Of a DNA stretch of 64,000 bases, positions 26,916 through 40,290 are shown one piece after another. The notes under the pieces were generated by a model that was not told the origin of the DNA, did no database searches, and saw nothing but the letters and a program-made list of their open reading frames with translations. The stretch is from assembly GCF_031755915.1 (NCBI RefSeq), contig NC_083382.1:32076501-32140500 (forward strand), written 5' to 3'. The stretch comes from Ziziphus jujuba. Its lineage: Eukaryota > Streptophyta > Magnoliopsida > Rosales > Rhamnaceae. A program made the position numbers and the translations under genes. Numbering within the stretch: position 1 is the stretch's first letter; every line of letters starts with the position of its first letter.

Positions 26916-29757
26916 CTCTTTTGACCACACACAAGCTTCAGTAGCAGCACAGATCCGTTCGAAGTGAAAGAGTGAGACAGAACCGCAGATTCAGCTTCTA
27001 AGACTGCACGGCACCCCAATCCACTCTCACACTCTTCGCGGGAGAGAAAGGGGGGAAGGTGGGAGGCCAGGGGGTGGGACTAATCGAGTGTGGTCGAGCC
27101 TACTTGAGCTCCCTGTTAAAGTCGGCGTTGGTTTGGCTTTTTTTGATCTGTGGCGCTGGTTAGGTTTTGATTTTGAGCCAGTTGTAATTCTTGCATGTGT
27201 TTTAGTTGTGTCCTCACGCTCTCCTCGAACCGTGGATACGTTGTCAGTTTAAAATATCGAAAATAGCCCTTGACTGGTGCTGTGGAAAGTGGATGGTCTT
27301 AGGACAATAGAGTCTTTTTATTGTAAATAGTAGATATTTTATTACCGTAATTTGGGCGTTGGAATCAATGTCCATGAGCATGGAAAGATAAGTCAAAGGA
27401 GTGGTTGGATTGGGATTTTGTTGGGCACTTTTTGGGTCTGTCCATTTTCCACTTGTTGGAACCTTTGGGAAGGCCCATGGTCCATTTTTCATATGGCCCG
27501 TGAGACGTACTCCATTATCACTCTGCCAGAAACAACCACGTGCATTTTTATTTTTTTCTCCTTCTTTATTCGGAATTCATGTACCCAAAAAATATTAAAA
27601 AAACGTTCGGAATTGGTACCATTTTAGGCAGGAAGCTAGTAAAAATTCGAATATGTTTGTCAAATCAGTGGAAAAACATCGACCATAAGCATCAATGTGA
27701 GGTACGAAGTTAATAAAATAAAAATATGCACATGCAAAATAGGAAAGCAATGGTGGTTTCCTAGAAGGTAGATAGCGCTTTTTTCTTTTTTCTCTTTTTT
27801 GGGTAATAAAAAATATTTTTAGATGATGAAGATGAATTAGATTTTTCAGGCCATATCCTGATGTTTATCTAATTCAATTGGGACGATTTGATCAATTCAA
27901 AAGGCATGTATATGGCAATATATATCTTATCAAACAAAAGCAAAAACGTCACGCGTTACTTTAAATGTTTTCTATTATTCTAATATGGTATCTATTTGTA
28001 TTTATATTCTACTTAGGTTTCAAATTTTTTCTTCCAATGAATATACAACATACAAACTTTTGGTTGCAAATTTCTTCCATTATATTCCCTTTTGTGAGTT
28101 CTAAAGCACTATCCAATGGACATCTCACAAATCGCAACTTTCTTTTATAGCAATAATTGTACCTTCTGTTTTTAAGTGGGATTGAATTCTTATTTCTTAC
28201 ACCACATAACTCATATTTTGATCTTTCTATTAATTTAATATACATTTTAATCAATTCACCAAGAAAAGAATATTTACATTTTAATTAAAGGGGGTCCATT
28301 GACCAGATTTTAGTAATATTTACATTTTAATTCATTTTCCTAGAAAGTACCTTGTATTAAATTCACTATTTTATTTGCTAATGAGGAATCAGGTTCGACT
28401 TTTACCCGCGGACACGAAACAAGGACTTGAGGAGATTCAGAAGAAGCATTCTTGATTGCATATCCAAGTCCATCATCCGAATGACACCTATTCAGATGTA
28501 GACCCCTCTGTCATGCATATCCAAACACAAGCAGTTCACGTGAAATTGTTAGCCCAATTTTTTTTTTTATCTTATTTTTTATCCATTTATTTTTATTTTA
28601 TCAAAAATTATATTCATTCAAAATTCATAATTACAATGATTAATGGCATTAGCACGAAAATTCCATGTGCCCGCAAGTCAAGCCAACTTTTCTGAAAAGC
28701 TCCTTTAAAAAAAAACAAAAGAAAATTAAATTTCTTTTTTCTAATTTCTTGCGGGCTTTATCTGAAGCTACTTAAAAAAAAAAAAAAAAAAGTTTGGGCA
28801 CTTTTTACTTTTCAGAATCTCATTTTTTTAATTAATTTTATAATTGGTGATTAATCAGATCCACCCGATAAAAGCTGCAATTTAAGTGGAGCTCGCCCAC
28901 TGCCATTTTATACAAAAGAACTATGTTTCAGAGACTTATCTTCTTCTCGCAGAGGTAAGTTCGAGATCTCTCAGCGAAGGAGCTACTTCTAGTTGACTAT
29001 CAATCAACATCAAGTATGATATCTTTTTTGCTTTTTGGAATTGTAGCCGTTAATGGATTTCTCGTGGGTTTCGAAATTTCTAGCCGTTAATTTGAATTTT
29101 TGGGGAAAAAAAAAAGATCAGGGTTTCTGATGGGGTAATTGGTCTTACGGGTTTAGAATGGGTTTTTTGTTCATGTTTTAGATCTTCGGTAATGTGGTTA
29201 GATTTGACGCCAGAATCAGCGTCGCTTGCTTAATATTGTTTCTGATTTTGCGGGATTGTTATCTTTGTAGGGTTTGGTAGTGTAACTTTCTGGTTTCGTG
29301 AAGGTTATCATTATTTGTCTATATTTGGGGTTTTCCTTTTGTTTTCTTTTTTATCTTGTGAATTACTCTTCTACGTCATTTACAGTTTCTTTATTTGCGG
29401 TTGGTTTATGTGTAGTGTGCTTGTGAAGCCATTTGGCATTGAATTACTTAAGTATTTGTTAATTGTGAGAGAAAACTTAACAGGGTAGGTCTTTCTTTTG
29501 AGTCGGTGGAAGAGGCAGTTTCAAGAATGAGTCGTATCTAAATTCTAAAGCCGCCAGTTTAGACTTTCCGAGAAAGTTCTATTAGAAACGCCTCCTTTAT
29601 CAAGCATTTGGCGACTGGGTTTAATGCGTTTTGCCTAATTTTTTCTTTCAGGTGTGGATTTGGATTGGTTTGGTTGATCTGGGTGGGTTGCTTTGTGAAT
29701 TAGAGGTAGTGGATTTGTTTAGAATTTTTGGGGAATCTCTGTAGAGAATTGAGTTTG
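26916..29757. other. Divergent intergenic region of PMT9-like and RGLG2-like genes
   Basis: 2.8 kb. PMT9 leader and promoter on the left, AT-rich filler in the middle, and the RGLG2-like promoter, first non-coding exon and leader intron on the right. No other coding sequence is supported. Confidence 0.5.
28955..29651 (+). other. Probable 5' UTR intron of the RGLG2-like gene
   Basis: A strong donor (GAG followed by GTAAGT at 28955) and acceptor (TTTCTTTCAG ending at 29651) bracket about 700 T-rich bases upstream of the RGLG2 ATG. The sequence before the donor looks like a short leader exon, with a TATA-like TTATACA near 28906. Plant genes of this type often carry an expression-enhancing leader intron; transcript data are absent here. 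Confidence 0.55.
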
Positions 29758-32720
29758 ATGGGTGGTAAAAGTTCAAGGGAGGGAAGTTTGAGGGGGAATT
29801 CGTCATTACGTTCGAGTTCGAGTTCTTCCTCGTGGGGTGGGTATTCTCAATCGCCGTATGGTCAAGACAGTCAGATATATTCAACCCAGCAATCTTTCTC
29901 GTCACCACAATACGCTTATCCCCCTCCGTCACCACAATACGTTTATCCCCCTCCGCAGGCTTATCCCCCTCCACAGGATTACGATGTTGGTTATGCTGCT
30001 CCTGATGGTAGGAGGAGGTTGGACAGGAAGTATTCAAGAATCGCAGATAACTACAATTCCTTGGATCAGGTAAAAATAATTGGCAACACTCCTTGTAGAT
30101 TTCTACTCTTTTTTTGTTGGCTATTTGAGAAGAAAAGCCAATATTTAAAGAAAGTCTCTGTGGCTAAGTTATATCTAGTCTCTTCGTAGGACCATTTTAT
30201 TTAGAACTATTAAAATAGTTGAGCTTTTCACTTAAGAATGGAGAGAAATAATTACTTCCTTGTCACTTATTCATGATGTCGGAGTTGGTGTTAGTGATTT
30301 TAATATGTTCACCGATGCATTATTTTGAAAATTTGCATTTTCTTCATTGATGATGCCTTGAGACAAATTTTACTCCTTTGCAGGTAACTGAGGCTCTTTC
30401 ACGTGCTGGCCTTGAGTCTTCGAATCTTATTGTTGGTATTGATTTTACAAAGAGTAACGAGTGGACAGGTTAAACCGATTTCCCATTAAATTGCTTTGGA
30501 TGCATTGTGTGTTTTTTAATGGAACGTGCTGAGCTGCTTTTCTGTAAAATATAGGTTCAAGGTCATTCAATCGACGAAGCTTACATCATATAGGAGATGG
30601 TCTGAATCCCTATGAACAAGCAATAACTATCATTGGGAAAACCTTAGCTGCATTTGATGAGGATAACTTGATTCCTTGTTTTGGTTTTGGGGATGGTATT
30701 TTCAAAGCTCGTCTTATTTTCTTTTCCAAAGGTGCTTAATTTTTTGAAATGCTGGAATGATAAGAATAACTGTTATTACTTGGCAGCATCAACCCATGAT
30801 CAAGATGTCTTTAGTTTCTTTCCAGACGAGAGATTTTGCAATGGATTTGAGGAAGTATTGAGTCGGTACAGGGAGATTGTTCCTCATCTACGACTAGCAG
30901 GTCTGAATCACATTCTTTGGTGCATTGCCTTATCTAGAATACTTAATAACTTTAGCAGATTCATATCATGCATTGTGCTTATTATTTTATTGCAGGACCA
31001 ACCTCATTTGCACCAGTAATCGAAATGGCCATGACCATTGTTGAGCAGAGTGGTGGCCAATACCATGTTCTAGTGATAATTGCCGATGGCCAGGTATTTT
31101 GTCTCCATATGGAAGTAATATATCTGCGTAAACAGGGCATTTCTGCATCCTAACTAGCCCAAAGAGAAGAAAGTTGATCTAGTTATTCATTGACATTGCA
31201 ATTATTGGACTCAAGTTCATCTAAAATTTGTGAACTTAGTCTACAAACTCAATATAGAAAAAAAAAAATAAATAAATGCCTTCTAGAAGTGAAAGCTAAA
31301 AGTGATGCAGGTTGTTAGGGAGAAAAGCTAAGATAGTTTGTCAGAGAGTGGCTTAAAATAGATAAAATCTGGGTGTTTATGAAAGTGCTTAAAATGGATT
31401 TCTTATTCCATGTTTTATATTAATCAAATGATAGTTGCTGTAGGTAACTAGAAGTGTGGATACTGAGCGTGGCCAGCTAAGTCCACAGGAACAGAAGACT
31501 ATCGATGCCATTGTTGAAGCGAGGTCAGTTGTGTTATTTTTGTCTCAATATAATTGTTTTTTGGATGGATCATTTATTTACCTGATATGTCTATACTATT
31601 GCAGCAACTTTCCACTGTCAATAGTTCTAGTTGGTGTAGGAGATGGACCCTGGGACATGATGAGGGAATTTGATGACAACATCCCTGCTCGGGCATTTGA
31701 TAATTTCCAAGTATGTGCTTAGAGGCATTTGTTTTCACTTCTCTTTATGTTAGCTTCTGATTTTTCAAATATCATTATTGACCAATTCCTAACTGAAATT
31801 ATATTTCTTTTGTGTTTTTTTAGTTTGTGAATTTCACAGAAATAATGTTAAAGAATGTGTCCCCGTCTCGGAAGGAGACTGAATTTGCTCTTGCAGCGTT
31901 GATGGAGATTCCTGCTCAATATAAAGCCACAATAGAGCTTAATATACTGGGGTAACAGTGGCTTCTGTCTGTCATTTCGAATGGTTTTTGATTACTGTTA
32001 TAATTTCTGTATGTAATATCTTCTTTTTAATGAGGCAGTTCTCAGAAGGGAAATTCTCCCCGGAGGGTTGCTCTTCCCCCCCCTATATATGGCACATCAT
32101 CATCTTTCAGCAGTTCAAAGCCTTCTCGTTCTACTGGTTTTGAGCCAAGTGTGCCTTCTTATCAAGTTAATAGCAAACCTGTCGGCACAGCTCCGCCAGC
32201 TCCCAGTTCTACTTATGATAACCAGGTTTGTAGACCAATAAATGGAGCATCATAAATTTGAATCTCCTCAAGCTTAATTAAGAAACTGCTATTGGTAGTA
32301 TATTACTTGATGAAAATGCCAACCTAATGTTTAATGAAATTGTTCTTTTTGATTATGAAATTGCATTTTCTGAGTGCCCATGTTGGTTAAATCAAAAGTC
32401 ATCTAAACTCCACGTGGTATTCCTTATTGTCATTATTTCCTATTCCATGACTAAGACTAACACTCTATGTTTGTTTTGAACCAGCTTTGCCCGATCTGCC
32501 TTAGTAATCCGAAGGACATGGCCTTTGGTTGTGGACATCAGGTACTTCTTTTATTTATTTATCATTGTTATTTTTTCATAATTTCTGGGAGAAGATAAAT
32601 GGAAGAATATTAAACCCTGAAATTGTTTTTATGTGGTAGACTTGTTGCGAATGTGGACCTGACCTTGAAACCTGCCCAATTTGTCGAAGCCCCATTCAGA
32701 CAAGAATAAAGCTCTACTAA
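29758..32720 (+). CDS. RGLG2: RING-type E3 ubiquitin ligase RGLG2-like (copine/VWA + RING)
   Basis: Eleven exons: 29758-30069, 30384-30468, 30555-30695, 30787-30900, 30996-31093, 31444-31523, 31605-31710, 31824-31951, 32039-32225, 32485-32541, 32640-32720; 1389 nt, 462 aa. MGGKSSRE at the start is an N-myristoylation signal (Gly2), so the protein should sit at the plasma membrane. Residues about 20-90 are Ser/Tyr/Pro-rich with repeated YPPP units. Residues about 105-350 form the copine-type von Willebrand A domain, with the MIDAS-like [10 protein letters not shown] and CFGFGDA. The C-terminal RING (from about 418) has the expected C/H ligands: CPIC, CGH, CCEC, CPIC. Arabidopsis RGLG1/2 make Lys63-linked ubiquitin chains and act in auxin/apical-dominance and drought signalling. 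Its neighbours correspond to those I recall around At5g14420. Confidence 0.94.
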
Positions 32721-34506
32721 AGAAGTTTCTCAGCTTTCATTCCCCCCTTTTATTTTTAGCTGCTTCTACATTCTTTCTTATTCATTATTCAGATTTGTCA
32801 AAAATGGCTTTGAATCAGCTGGATTCAGCACCATTTTTTTTGTGTTGTGGATGTAAAAAAAATGCGTAGCAGGTAAGAATGGGAGAAAATATGTGAAAAA
32901 TGGCCCAAGTTATCAGTTTCTATGTACATTATTGTAATTGGATGTATCTCGTCATATAATAATATGATACTGATTTGATGTTTGGTTAGACCAAGTACTT
33001 ACGGCTTGCTACAGTTAAAATGAAGATTCAGTTCTGTTATTATTATTATTATTATCATTATTTTTCTTGATAAAGAAAAAAAAAAAAAAAAGGTGGACGG
33101 AGAATCATTAATGAAGTGTTTGGAAAGGATTGCGAGTGGTTTAACATCGATTATCAGCATTAATTAATGGCATAGTTTGAGATGCCATTTAGCGGGGTCC
33201 ATTCGTTTTCTGCATGAGGTGGGACAGCCAAAACCAAGCATGTCATTCTTTTGTTGCACCATCCAAGTCTAAACATTTAAACACCATTGCCGGTCCTCTG
33301 GCCAAGTGTAAACTAGTTACAGAGTTCACGAGCCACCATCAAAATTGTCAAAACGATGAAACACATGTCCATCACACAAGAGCAGCAGTTTGTGAGGTGT
33401 CAGAACTCTGTAGTGTCGGTAAAGTCGGGTTGTAGGCTCATTAATCGTTGCAACTTTGAAGAATAACCCTTCTTTCATTTACACATTATTTTATTGTTTT
33501 CTTTTTTTCACTTTTGATATCACAGATTGATGATGAGGCTTGAGATGTGAGTTTTGTAACGTACGGAACAGACGGAATAATAATGATGTCGTTATTTTAT
33601 ATTTTGATGAATTGTACATCAAATATCAGATAACAGGGGTCAAGTAAAAGTCCATAATATCTGTTTCCTACACCACGAGAAACAAATATTGAGGAAATTT
33701 GACTTTTGGATCCTCAAAGCAGTGAGGGAAAAATCATTTTCTGCTTCCAGGAAGCCCAAAAAAAAAAAAAAAAGGTTGATATTATACGTTGTTTACTACA
33801 AGTCCGTGCATTCCCAGCAAGCAGTCTGAGTGGAATGCACTCTGAAAGGGACTGATCTGTTTCTTGAAAACACTAACATGCAGAGTGTGAACAATTAGTC
33901 AAATTGAACTATAGGGAATTTCTAAAACCAACTACACATGGGGCTTCTTTCCACTAAACAATTGTCAAAATAGTAGATCTGAAATTCTAAATTGACTTTA
34001 ACTTACCTTATGTTAGCTGTTTGGTTGGCCTTTTCAGAGTCATAAATTTAGGGTGAATCCTCCATTGCTATATGACTCTGCTTCCACATAGGCATGTGGA
34101 ATACCTTAAAAAACAGTGACCCATATTGTTCAGAAAAAAATAAAAAATATTAATAATAAAACTTTGCACATAAGAATCTTTATTGTGGGTTTTCGGTAGA
34201 CCAGTTTTATGGGTGGATTATCACTCCGACGAGCAGCATTAAATGAAATTAAGAGTTTTTCCCCACCAGTACCAGTGACTACCACCCGCCAGATTTCATT
34301 TGTTACATTTATTGCACTCGACAGCTTTCCTTTCCTTTCATGTTCCATGATAAAGAAAACTCAACCACCGTCATTGATTCTATTTATCTACATCTCCAGC
34401 TTTCTTTAAGTGGAAAATACATATTATATATATATATATATCAAACTAGCTTTCTCTTCATTCTCATTGTTTTTTGATAGCAGAAAAAAAAAAAAAAAAA
34501 AACACC
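32721..34506. other. RGLG2 3' UTR and spacer
   Basis: Presumed 3' UTR to about 33000, then AT-rich spacer with (TTA)n-like DNA at about 33040-33065, poly-A near 33079 and 33760 and an (AT)n tract at about 34425-34440 just upstream of the next gene. Small ORFs at 33214-33435 and 34130-34409 show no family features. Confidence 0.5.
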
Positions 34507-34926
34507 ATGTCTGCCATTGAAATGGCCTCAAACACCAAGGTTCCTTACCAGAGACTCATACATGAAGATGGGCTTGGCTTATATGATGAAGATTATGAGA
34601 TGAGAGATCATCACCATCATCATCATCAGAAGGTGTTGGTGAGATCAAGAAGTTGGTACAGATTCAGAAAAGTGCCCAACAGGAGGAGATTCAAGGTCAA
34701 AATTCCAAGCTTGAGGAGGATATTGAGAAGGAAAGGTAAATTCGTCTCAGCAGTCAGGCTTTCATTTGGGAGAGTAATGAAGAGACTGAAAGAAAGCCAG
34801 TCCCATTTGAACGATCTTTTTGCTGGGAACTACTTGTTCTTGCAGGTTAATCCTGCTTTATTCAAGTACCATGATAAAGGTCATGGCTTTCCCTCTGCTA
34901 CCTACTCTCTTCCTAGAGTAGCTTAA
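34507..34926 (+). CDS. Small basic plant protein of unknown function (At5g14410-like)
   Basis: Single-exon ORF of 139 codons. The protein is strongly basic in the middle (RFRKVPNRRRFKVKIPSLRRILRRKGK, split here as adjacent Arg/Lys clusters at about residues 59-82), with a His run (about seven) at residues 36-42 and a conserved-looking C-terminus (NDLFAGNYLFLQVNPALF). No signal peptide, transmembrane helix or known domain. A (TA)n tract and AT-rich DNA precede it, followed by a poly-A run just before the ATG. Support for it as a real gene comes from its compact conserved shape and its position beside the RGLG2-like gene, where I recall a short unknown gene in Arabidopsis. Function unknown; a role in nucleic-acid or membrane binding would be speculation. 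Confidence 0.78.
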   Translation: MSAIEMASNTKVPYQRLIHEDGLGLYDEDYEMRDHHHHHHQKVLVRSRSWYRFRKVPNRRRFKVKIPSLRRILRRKGKFVSAVRLSFGRVMKRLKESQSHLNDLFAGNYLFLQVNPALFKYHDKGHGFPSATYSLPRVA

Positions 34927-35700
34927 TTAATGGGTTATCTTGGAATTTTAGTTCTGAATCCTGATCAATAAATAGTTTCTTCCTGTTTTCTAATCTTTTT
35001 TTATCTTAATTTTCTAGCACTTTTTTGTTTTGTAATTTATCTTTTTCCTTTACCAATTCTTGGCTCGAAAATGGATGTATAATGAATATGCACGCTAAAA
35101 AAATCATATCAGGAAAAGAACTTGTATATATTTCTGCCGTGTAGTAAGCTAAATTTTCATTAAAAAAACAGTAATAATAATAATAATAATAAAAATAAAT
35201 CCTCTCCCAGCCTCTAATTCTGTGTCTGATGATCATATATGAGTTTAAAAACCCAATTTCTAATTTAGAGGAACAAAATTGTAAATTAAATTTTATCGTG
35301 AATTAATTAAGGTTATACTTGGGAAGTGTGGTATTATCTGTTTAATATCTTTCATATTCTAGTTGATTTCAGAATATGACTGGGGGTGTGGCAATTCCTC
35401 ATACTTTCAAATCAGACAGATTTTGGAACAAGCGAGTGTAACATGATCAATGTAGGATTAAAAAAAGAAATCTGGTATCATGTTTAAATAGTTTATATCA
35501 GTCATTCTCTAATAGTTAATATCAGCCATTCTCCAACAATCTCTTTAGAAAAATTCAATTGGTAATAATCACTGATAATAATCATTGGGAACAATTTTTA
35601 AATCTGGCTTTGATTTGATGATACAACCTCCCAGCCTATTTTTTTTTTTTTTTTTCATCTTGGTTTTATTAGAAAAAAAAGCTTTATTCTCTTACCAAAA

Positions 35701-35734
<34 letters not shown>

Positions 35735-37110
35735 GATAACTTTGAAATAAAAGCTATTCTCCAACCAAAAAAATAAATGATAGCTTTGGAAAATAAATTG
35801 ACTTCCTATTGAGTTTCATTTAAAAATTTAATAAATAACTTCCTATTATCTACCACATTGTTAGTAAAATTTACTTACTTATGTTTAAATTATATTAATT
35901 TCTTAATTAATTAATAAATAAGATTCTATTATCTGTCACATTATTAGTAGATAATTTGATAAACAAATTCGGGTAGTTATAGCATTAGAAAAGCTTGCAA
36001 TTAATAGCAAATGATGGCAAAGACATTTTATGGTAAATAAATTGAAAAAATAGAGTTTGTTTTGGTTGGAGATGGCAATGGCTGGTGTGAATTGGTTGAT
36101 ATGGCAAGCATTGCATTATTATCATAAATAAATGTACAAAGCAGGTGGGGAAAATGTATATGGGGGCAATTGGGCATAAAAGCCACGTGTGGAGTGCCCA
36201 CTAATCCCTTATCCCTTATCTCTTTCAACTTTTTTTTTTTTAAATGTCTTATCTCCTTTCTCATGTCACTAAAAAACGTCCTCGATTTCTATAAAGGATC
36301 CAAAAAAAAAAAAAAAAAAAAATTCTTCGATTCGTTCCATCTTAATCACATCATTGGGGTAGTTTCGTTGTTCCTTTCGAAATGTCATGACCTATCATTT
36401 GTCACAATTAATTACTTTCCCAGCAGTTTTAGTGAATAAAAACTCTCGCTACTATTCTATTCATTTCTGAAATTTGTATTAAAATACCATACCGATATTA
36501 ATTAATTTAAACGCTCAATTTTTAGTTTTCTTTTTTTTTTTTTTTTTCCCAATCAAGAGTGTTTATGTATTTTGGTTTTATTTTTGCATACATTTTATGT
36601 GGTCTGCAAAAGAATTTAATAAACCATCTTAAAAATATGACCGTCTCCCTGGTGCTTTCAACTAACTTTGAGCCTTTTTAATTAAAAAAAAAGAAAAAAA
36701 AGAAAGGAAAAAAAAAAAAAAACTTTGGGCGTTTTTATACTGCTTTTCTTTGGGTTTTTCCCTAGATGGTTCCATAAAGCCTAGCTACATTCATGTCATA
36801 TAATTAAGGATAGAGAAAATAAATAAATTTATTTCTACTTGATAATATAAAAAAAAAAAAAATAGAACAAAAAATTGAAATCTAAATTGGAAACTGTTAC
36901 AACCATTATTCAAGTTAATACATAGATACCTTGGAAAAACAACAAATTACTACTACTTTTTTTTTTTTTTTTTGGGTAACAACAAACTACTACTAGGCAC
37001 AAACAAGAAACAAATTAACAAATTTGCATCTACTTTTTTTCTACCAAAACAAAACATCAACTTTTGCAAAATAGTTACACAAATTAGTATGCATGGATGG
37101 AGGACATATA
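34927..37110. other. Intergenic region with (TAA)n and poly-A/T tracts
   Basis: 2.2 kb, AT-rich. Contains (TAA)n-like runs at about 35170-35192 and 35701-35733, and poly-A/T tracts near 35639, 36301, 36527 and 36960. No coding sequence recognised; convergent 3' UTRs of the flanking genes occupy the ends. Confidence 0.5.
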
Positions 37111-39212
37111 TTAAGCATCAACATTGGCCGTACAAGCTTTCGCAACTTTAAATTTGACAGCTCTGTTCGGATCGATCAAAGCGAGCACATTGACTCCATA
37201 ACCAAACTGAAGAATGTTCCGGTGTTGTTGGAGTTTCATTACAAGCTTTTCATGAATTTGACTTTTTGCATGCTGTAGAAAAGAAACAAAACGACAACAG
37301 TTTCAGAGAGAGAGAGATAAAAAATAAATAAATAAAAGAGATGGTCAAGATAGAGCAAATTACCTTTGTGACTTTGAGTGCCGTTTGGATGACATAGTTT
37401 CCAAATTGATCAGCAGCAAGTCGTCCGAGTTTGTTAGAGTTGACAAGTTCGTCTAGTGGATAATCCATCCATGGAGATTTCAAGCATTTTTCTACTATAT
37501 GGCTTCCACCTACCATGGATGAGAGCCTAACATAATGGCCGCTTAGGATACAACATATCTTTTGGGTGAACACTGGGTTGAACAATCCTAGCACATGTTG
37601 AACAACATAGTTCCTGCACAAACACCATTTTAATGTATAATTAATACACTTATATATAAGTATATATTAAAATAAATACCATATACTATACTTTTATCTA
37701 TATTCATGTATGTATACGTACCCTGTAGGGTCTTGAGAAAGGTAAAGTGAGTTTATTGAGATCGTCTCTAGAAGCTGATCTCTGTATGGTCCTCTAATGT
37801 AGGTGATGAACTCGTTTAAGTAAATACATCCTTTTTCATGTGTGGCCAGTTGGAGGCAATTCTCTACTGCTTTCTCGCATAGTTTCTATGCAAGCAAAAA
37901 TAAATAAACTGTGTCACATAATATTTATACTAAAAACAGAATGGTTAAGATATGTGTTTGAGCAAAAGAAAGAGAGAGAAAGCGAATATTTAAATAGAAT
38001 TATACCTGGTTTAGCTGAGTATCAAGGCGCTTCAAACATTTGATTATAATAGAAGATCCAATTCGATCAATCATGAGTGTGTTGAATCCCTCGGATAAAG
38101 AATCTATCATGTTTAAAATCAAGTTTGGTTTTCTTAGCTTGATAAGCACCTTGATAAGCTTTTTAATGGATTTTGCTCTGCCAAAAAAAAAATATATATA
38201 TATATATATACAAATTTAGTTAAAATTTTGAAAGCATATTGATGTATATATAAACTAGTTGAGATATTTTAAGATTAATTATGAGAGATTAGAGACTAAC
38301 CCGTTTTTATTTAGTGATGCTTGGATGAGTAAGGAAGTATCCAAAGTGATCTTTGCAACAATGAGATACAAAGCATAGACATCACATGATTGAATGAGCT
38401 TTTCGAAGAGATAATGTCCATACTGGTTGGTTATCACAACAAGCAGGAATTCAAGAACACCAGAGAATATATTTCTTGTAATCAGTTGGTGGTTTGAGGC
38501 CAATAGATTCTGCAAAGTCAGTGAGCCTTCAAGACAAGTGGCCAGAAGGGCTACATTGGACTCAGTTTTCAACAGCTCAATAATCTTATGATTGTTTTGG
38601 ATGTAGCAATTCAAAGCTGAATAATTATTATTATTTCCAATATTATTGCTAATTCCAAATATCCCTTCTTGATGAGACTGATGATGATTATTATAACTAA
38701 CGGAACAAGAACTTGGACCTGATCCTGCAACATAAGGATGATGATTCAACCCTGTAATATCTCTGTTTCCTGCATTGATCACAAAAGGGTTTTTGCGATT
38801 ACCCCGGTTTAACAAAGATTGATGATCATCTTCCTTCCAGATGTTGTTTTCTGTATGATTTTCTACTAGAAAGAAGTCGGAAATTTCATGGGCATTATTA
38901 TTATTATTACTCATGTTTGATCCTGAGAAAAGAAAAACAACAATAAAATAAATCACATAAAGAAATCAAAATCGAAAGCAATAATAATATAATTAATTTG
39001 GAGTAGAGAAAGAGAGTTTCCTAATTACCATTCTGTGAAGAGGCATAAGAATATATAGAATTTGTTGAAGAATCGTGATCAAATTGATCCACATTGTTCT
39101 CAACCTCGGGAACCTTGACACGAAGCGAACCAAAACGCAGGCAAAAATCTTCAAGAGAAGAATCTGCAGCAATAGCAGGAGTAGTTGCAAAGCTGGTACT
39201 TGACGTCTCCAT
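37111..39212 (-). CDS. Pumilio-family (PUF) RNA-binding protein
   Basis: Six exons on the minus strand: 39212-39029, 38922-38301, 38177-38006, 37885-37722, 37613-37364, 37272-37111; 1554 nt, 517 aa. The N-terminal ~190 residues are low-complexity with Asn runs. The C-terminal ~330 residues hold PUF repeats, with helix motifs NQYGHYLFEKLIQ, IGSSIIIKCLKR, TGNYVVQHVLG, GSHIVEKCLK and FGNYVIQTALK. These motifs carry the RNA-base-contacting positions (NY..Q, SH..E, NY..Q triplets). It resembles the smaller, divergent plant Pumilios (APUM7-12 group), which bind mRNA 3' UTRs and regulate decay or translation. Some repeats look degenerate (SIIIKC), so target specificity cannot be read directly. The start is the first ATG after an upstream stretch that lacks one. 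It is divergent from the PPR gene. Confidence 0.9.
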
Positions 39213-39746
39213 ATAATTAATCCAAGAAGGAAAAAAATAATAATAATAATAAATAACGAACAACAAACAAAGAAGCTTTTTTATTAGCAGTCCCAAAGAA
39301 CCCAAGTCAAAGAAGAAGCTTTATGCTCTATGGAGGGAAGGCTAGAGAGAGAGATGTAGATTTCAAATTTCAATACCGGGCTTAATTTATAGAAAAATTA
39401 AGAACAGAGAAAACAAAAATAAAAATAAAATCAAAATAGGAAATAGGAAATAAGAAACGTTTTCCAGGTTATCACTGTTTCTGTTTCCGTTTCCTTTGTT
39501 GGTTAGGAATCTTGGTATTCAAGAAAGGAAACAACGACAATTTGAATTTCATGTGTGTTTCTCTTGACTCTACTCCTTTTACCCGCCATTGTTTGAGAAC
39601 CGAATTGTACCACACACTTCGGTCCAATAGAAAAGCCCATTGAAGCTTATTTTTTGGGGAAAGAGCAATAAAAGCCCATCGAAGCTGGATATATAATGTA
39701 ATCCGGTAATCGTATATGATGGCTTCCATACTGTGCGTTATATATA

Positions 39747-39787
<41 letters not shown>

Positions 39788-40290
39788 TAACTAGCTCATC
39801 TTAATAATTAACTACCTTATCTAAATTGAATTCTTCCACATTTAATCTGAATTTATTTTCTCTTTTGTCATTATTAGTATATTATTTGATTAATAACTCT
39901 CTAAAAATTAAGGTTTTTTTTTTTTTTTTTTAAAGCAAAAATATCTCAAAATTAAATTTTTTTTTTGAAATAATGTCAAAATTAAGTTGAGATATCTGTT
40001 TGGGATCATTGAGCATTAATATATTACAATATATTCCTAAATTGTGGGAACTTTCTTTTATTAATAAAAGAAAGTTTTATTGGGCTATAACTCTTTCAAA
40101 AAAATTGGGCTAAAACAAATAAAAAGCCCAAAATCTATTTGGACCTCTGTCCATTAAGATTATCAATATCCGGAGCTTCGAGACGGTGCGTTTTGAAGGG
40201 AATGGTGAAGAGGCGACCCAGAGCGAAAACCGCAGGGTTTTAGGAGAGAACTGGGAGCAGAAGCAACAGGAAACAGCGAAGTAGGAAAGC
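39213..40290. other. Divergent promoter region of the Pumilio and PPR genes
   Basis: 1.08 kb. Has an (AT)n tract at about 39740-39779, poly-T at about 39910-39932 and no supported ORF. The GC-richer 40180-40290 is the probable PPR leader. Confidence 0.5.

Noticed and set aside
33214..34409. Small ORFs downstream of the RGLG2-like gene
   Set aside because: No family resemblance and no conserved context; likely chance ORFs in 3' flank.
39213..39305. Upstream in-frame extension of the Pumilio ORF
   Set aside because: The apparent start there is TTG, not ATG; the ATG at 39212 is the first usable start. The same applies to TTG/GTG 'starts' upstream of GDSL copy 2, PMT9 and the transposase.
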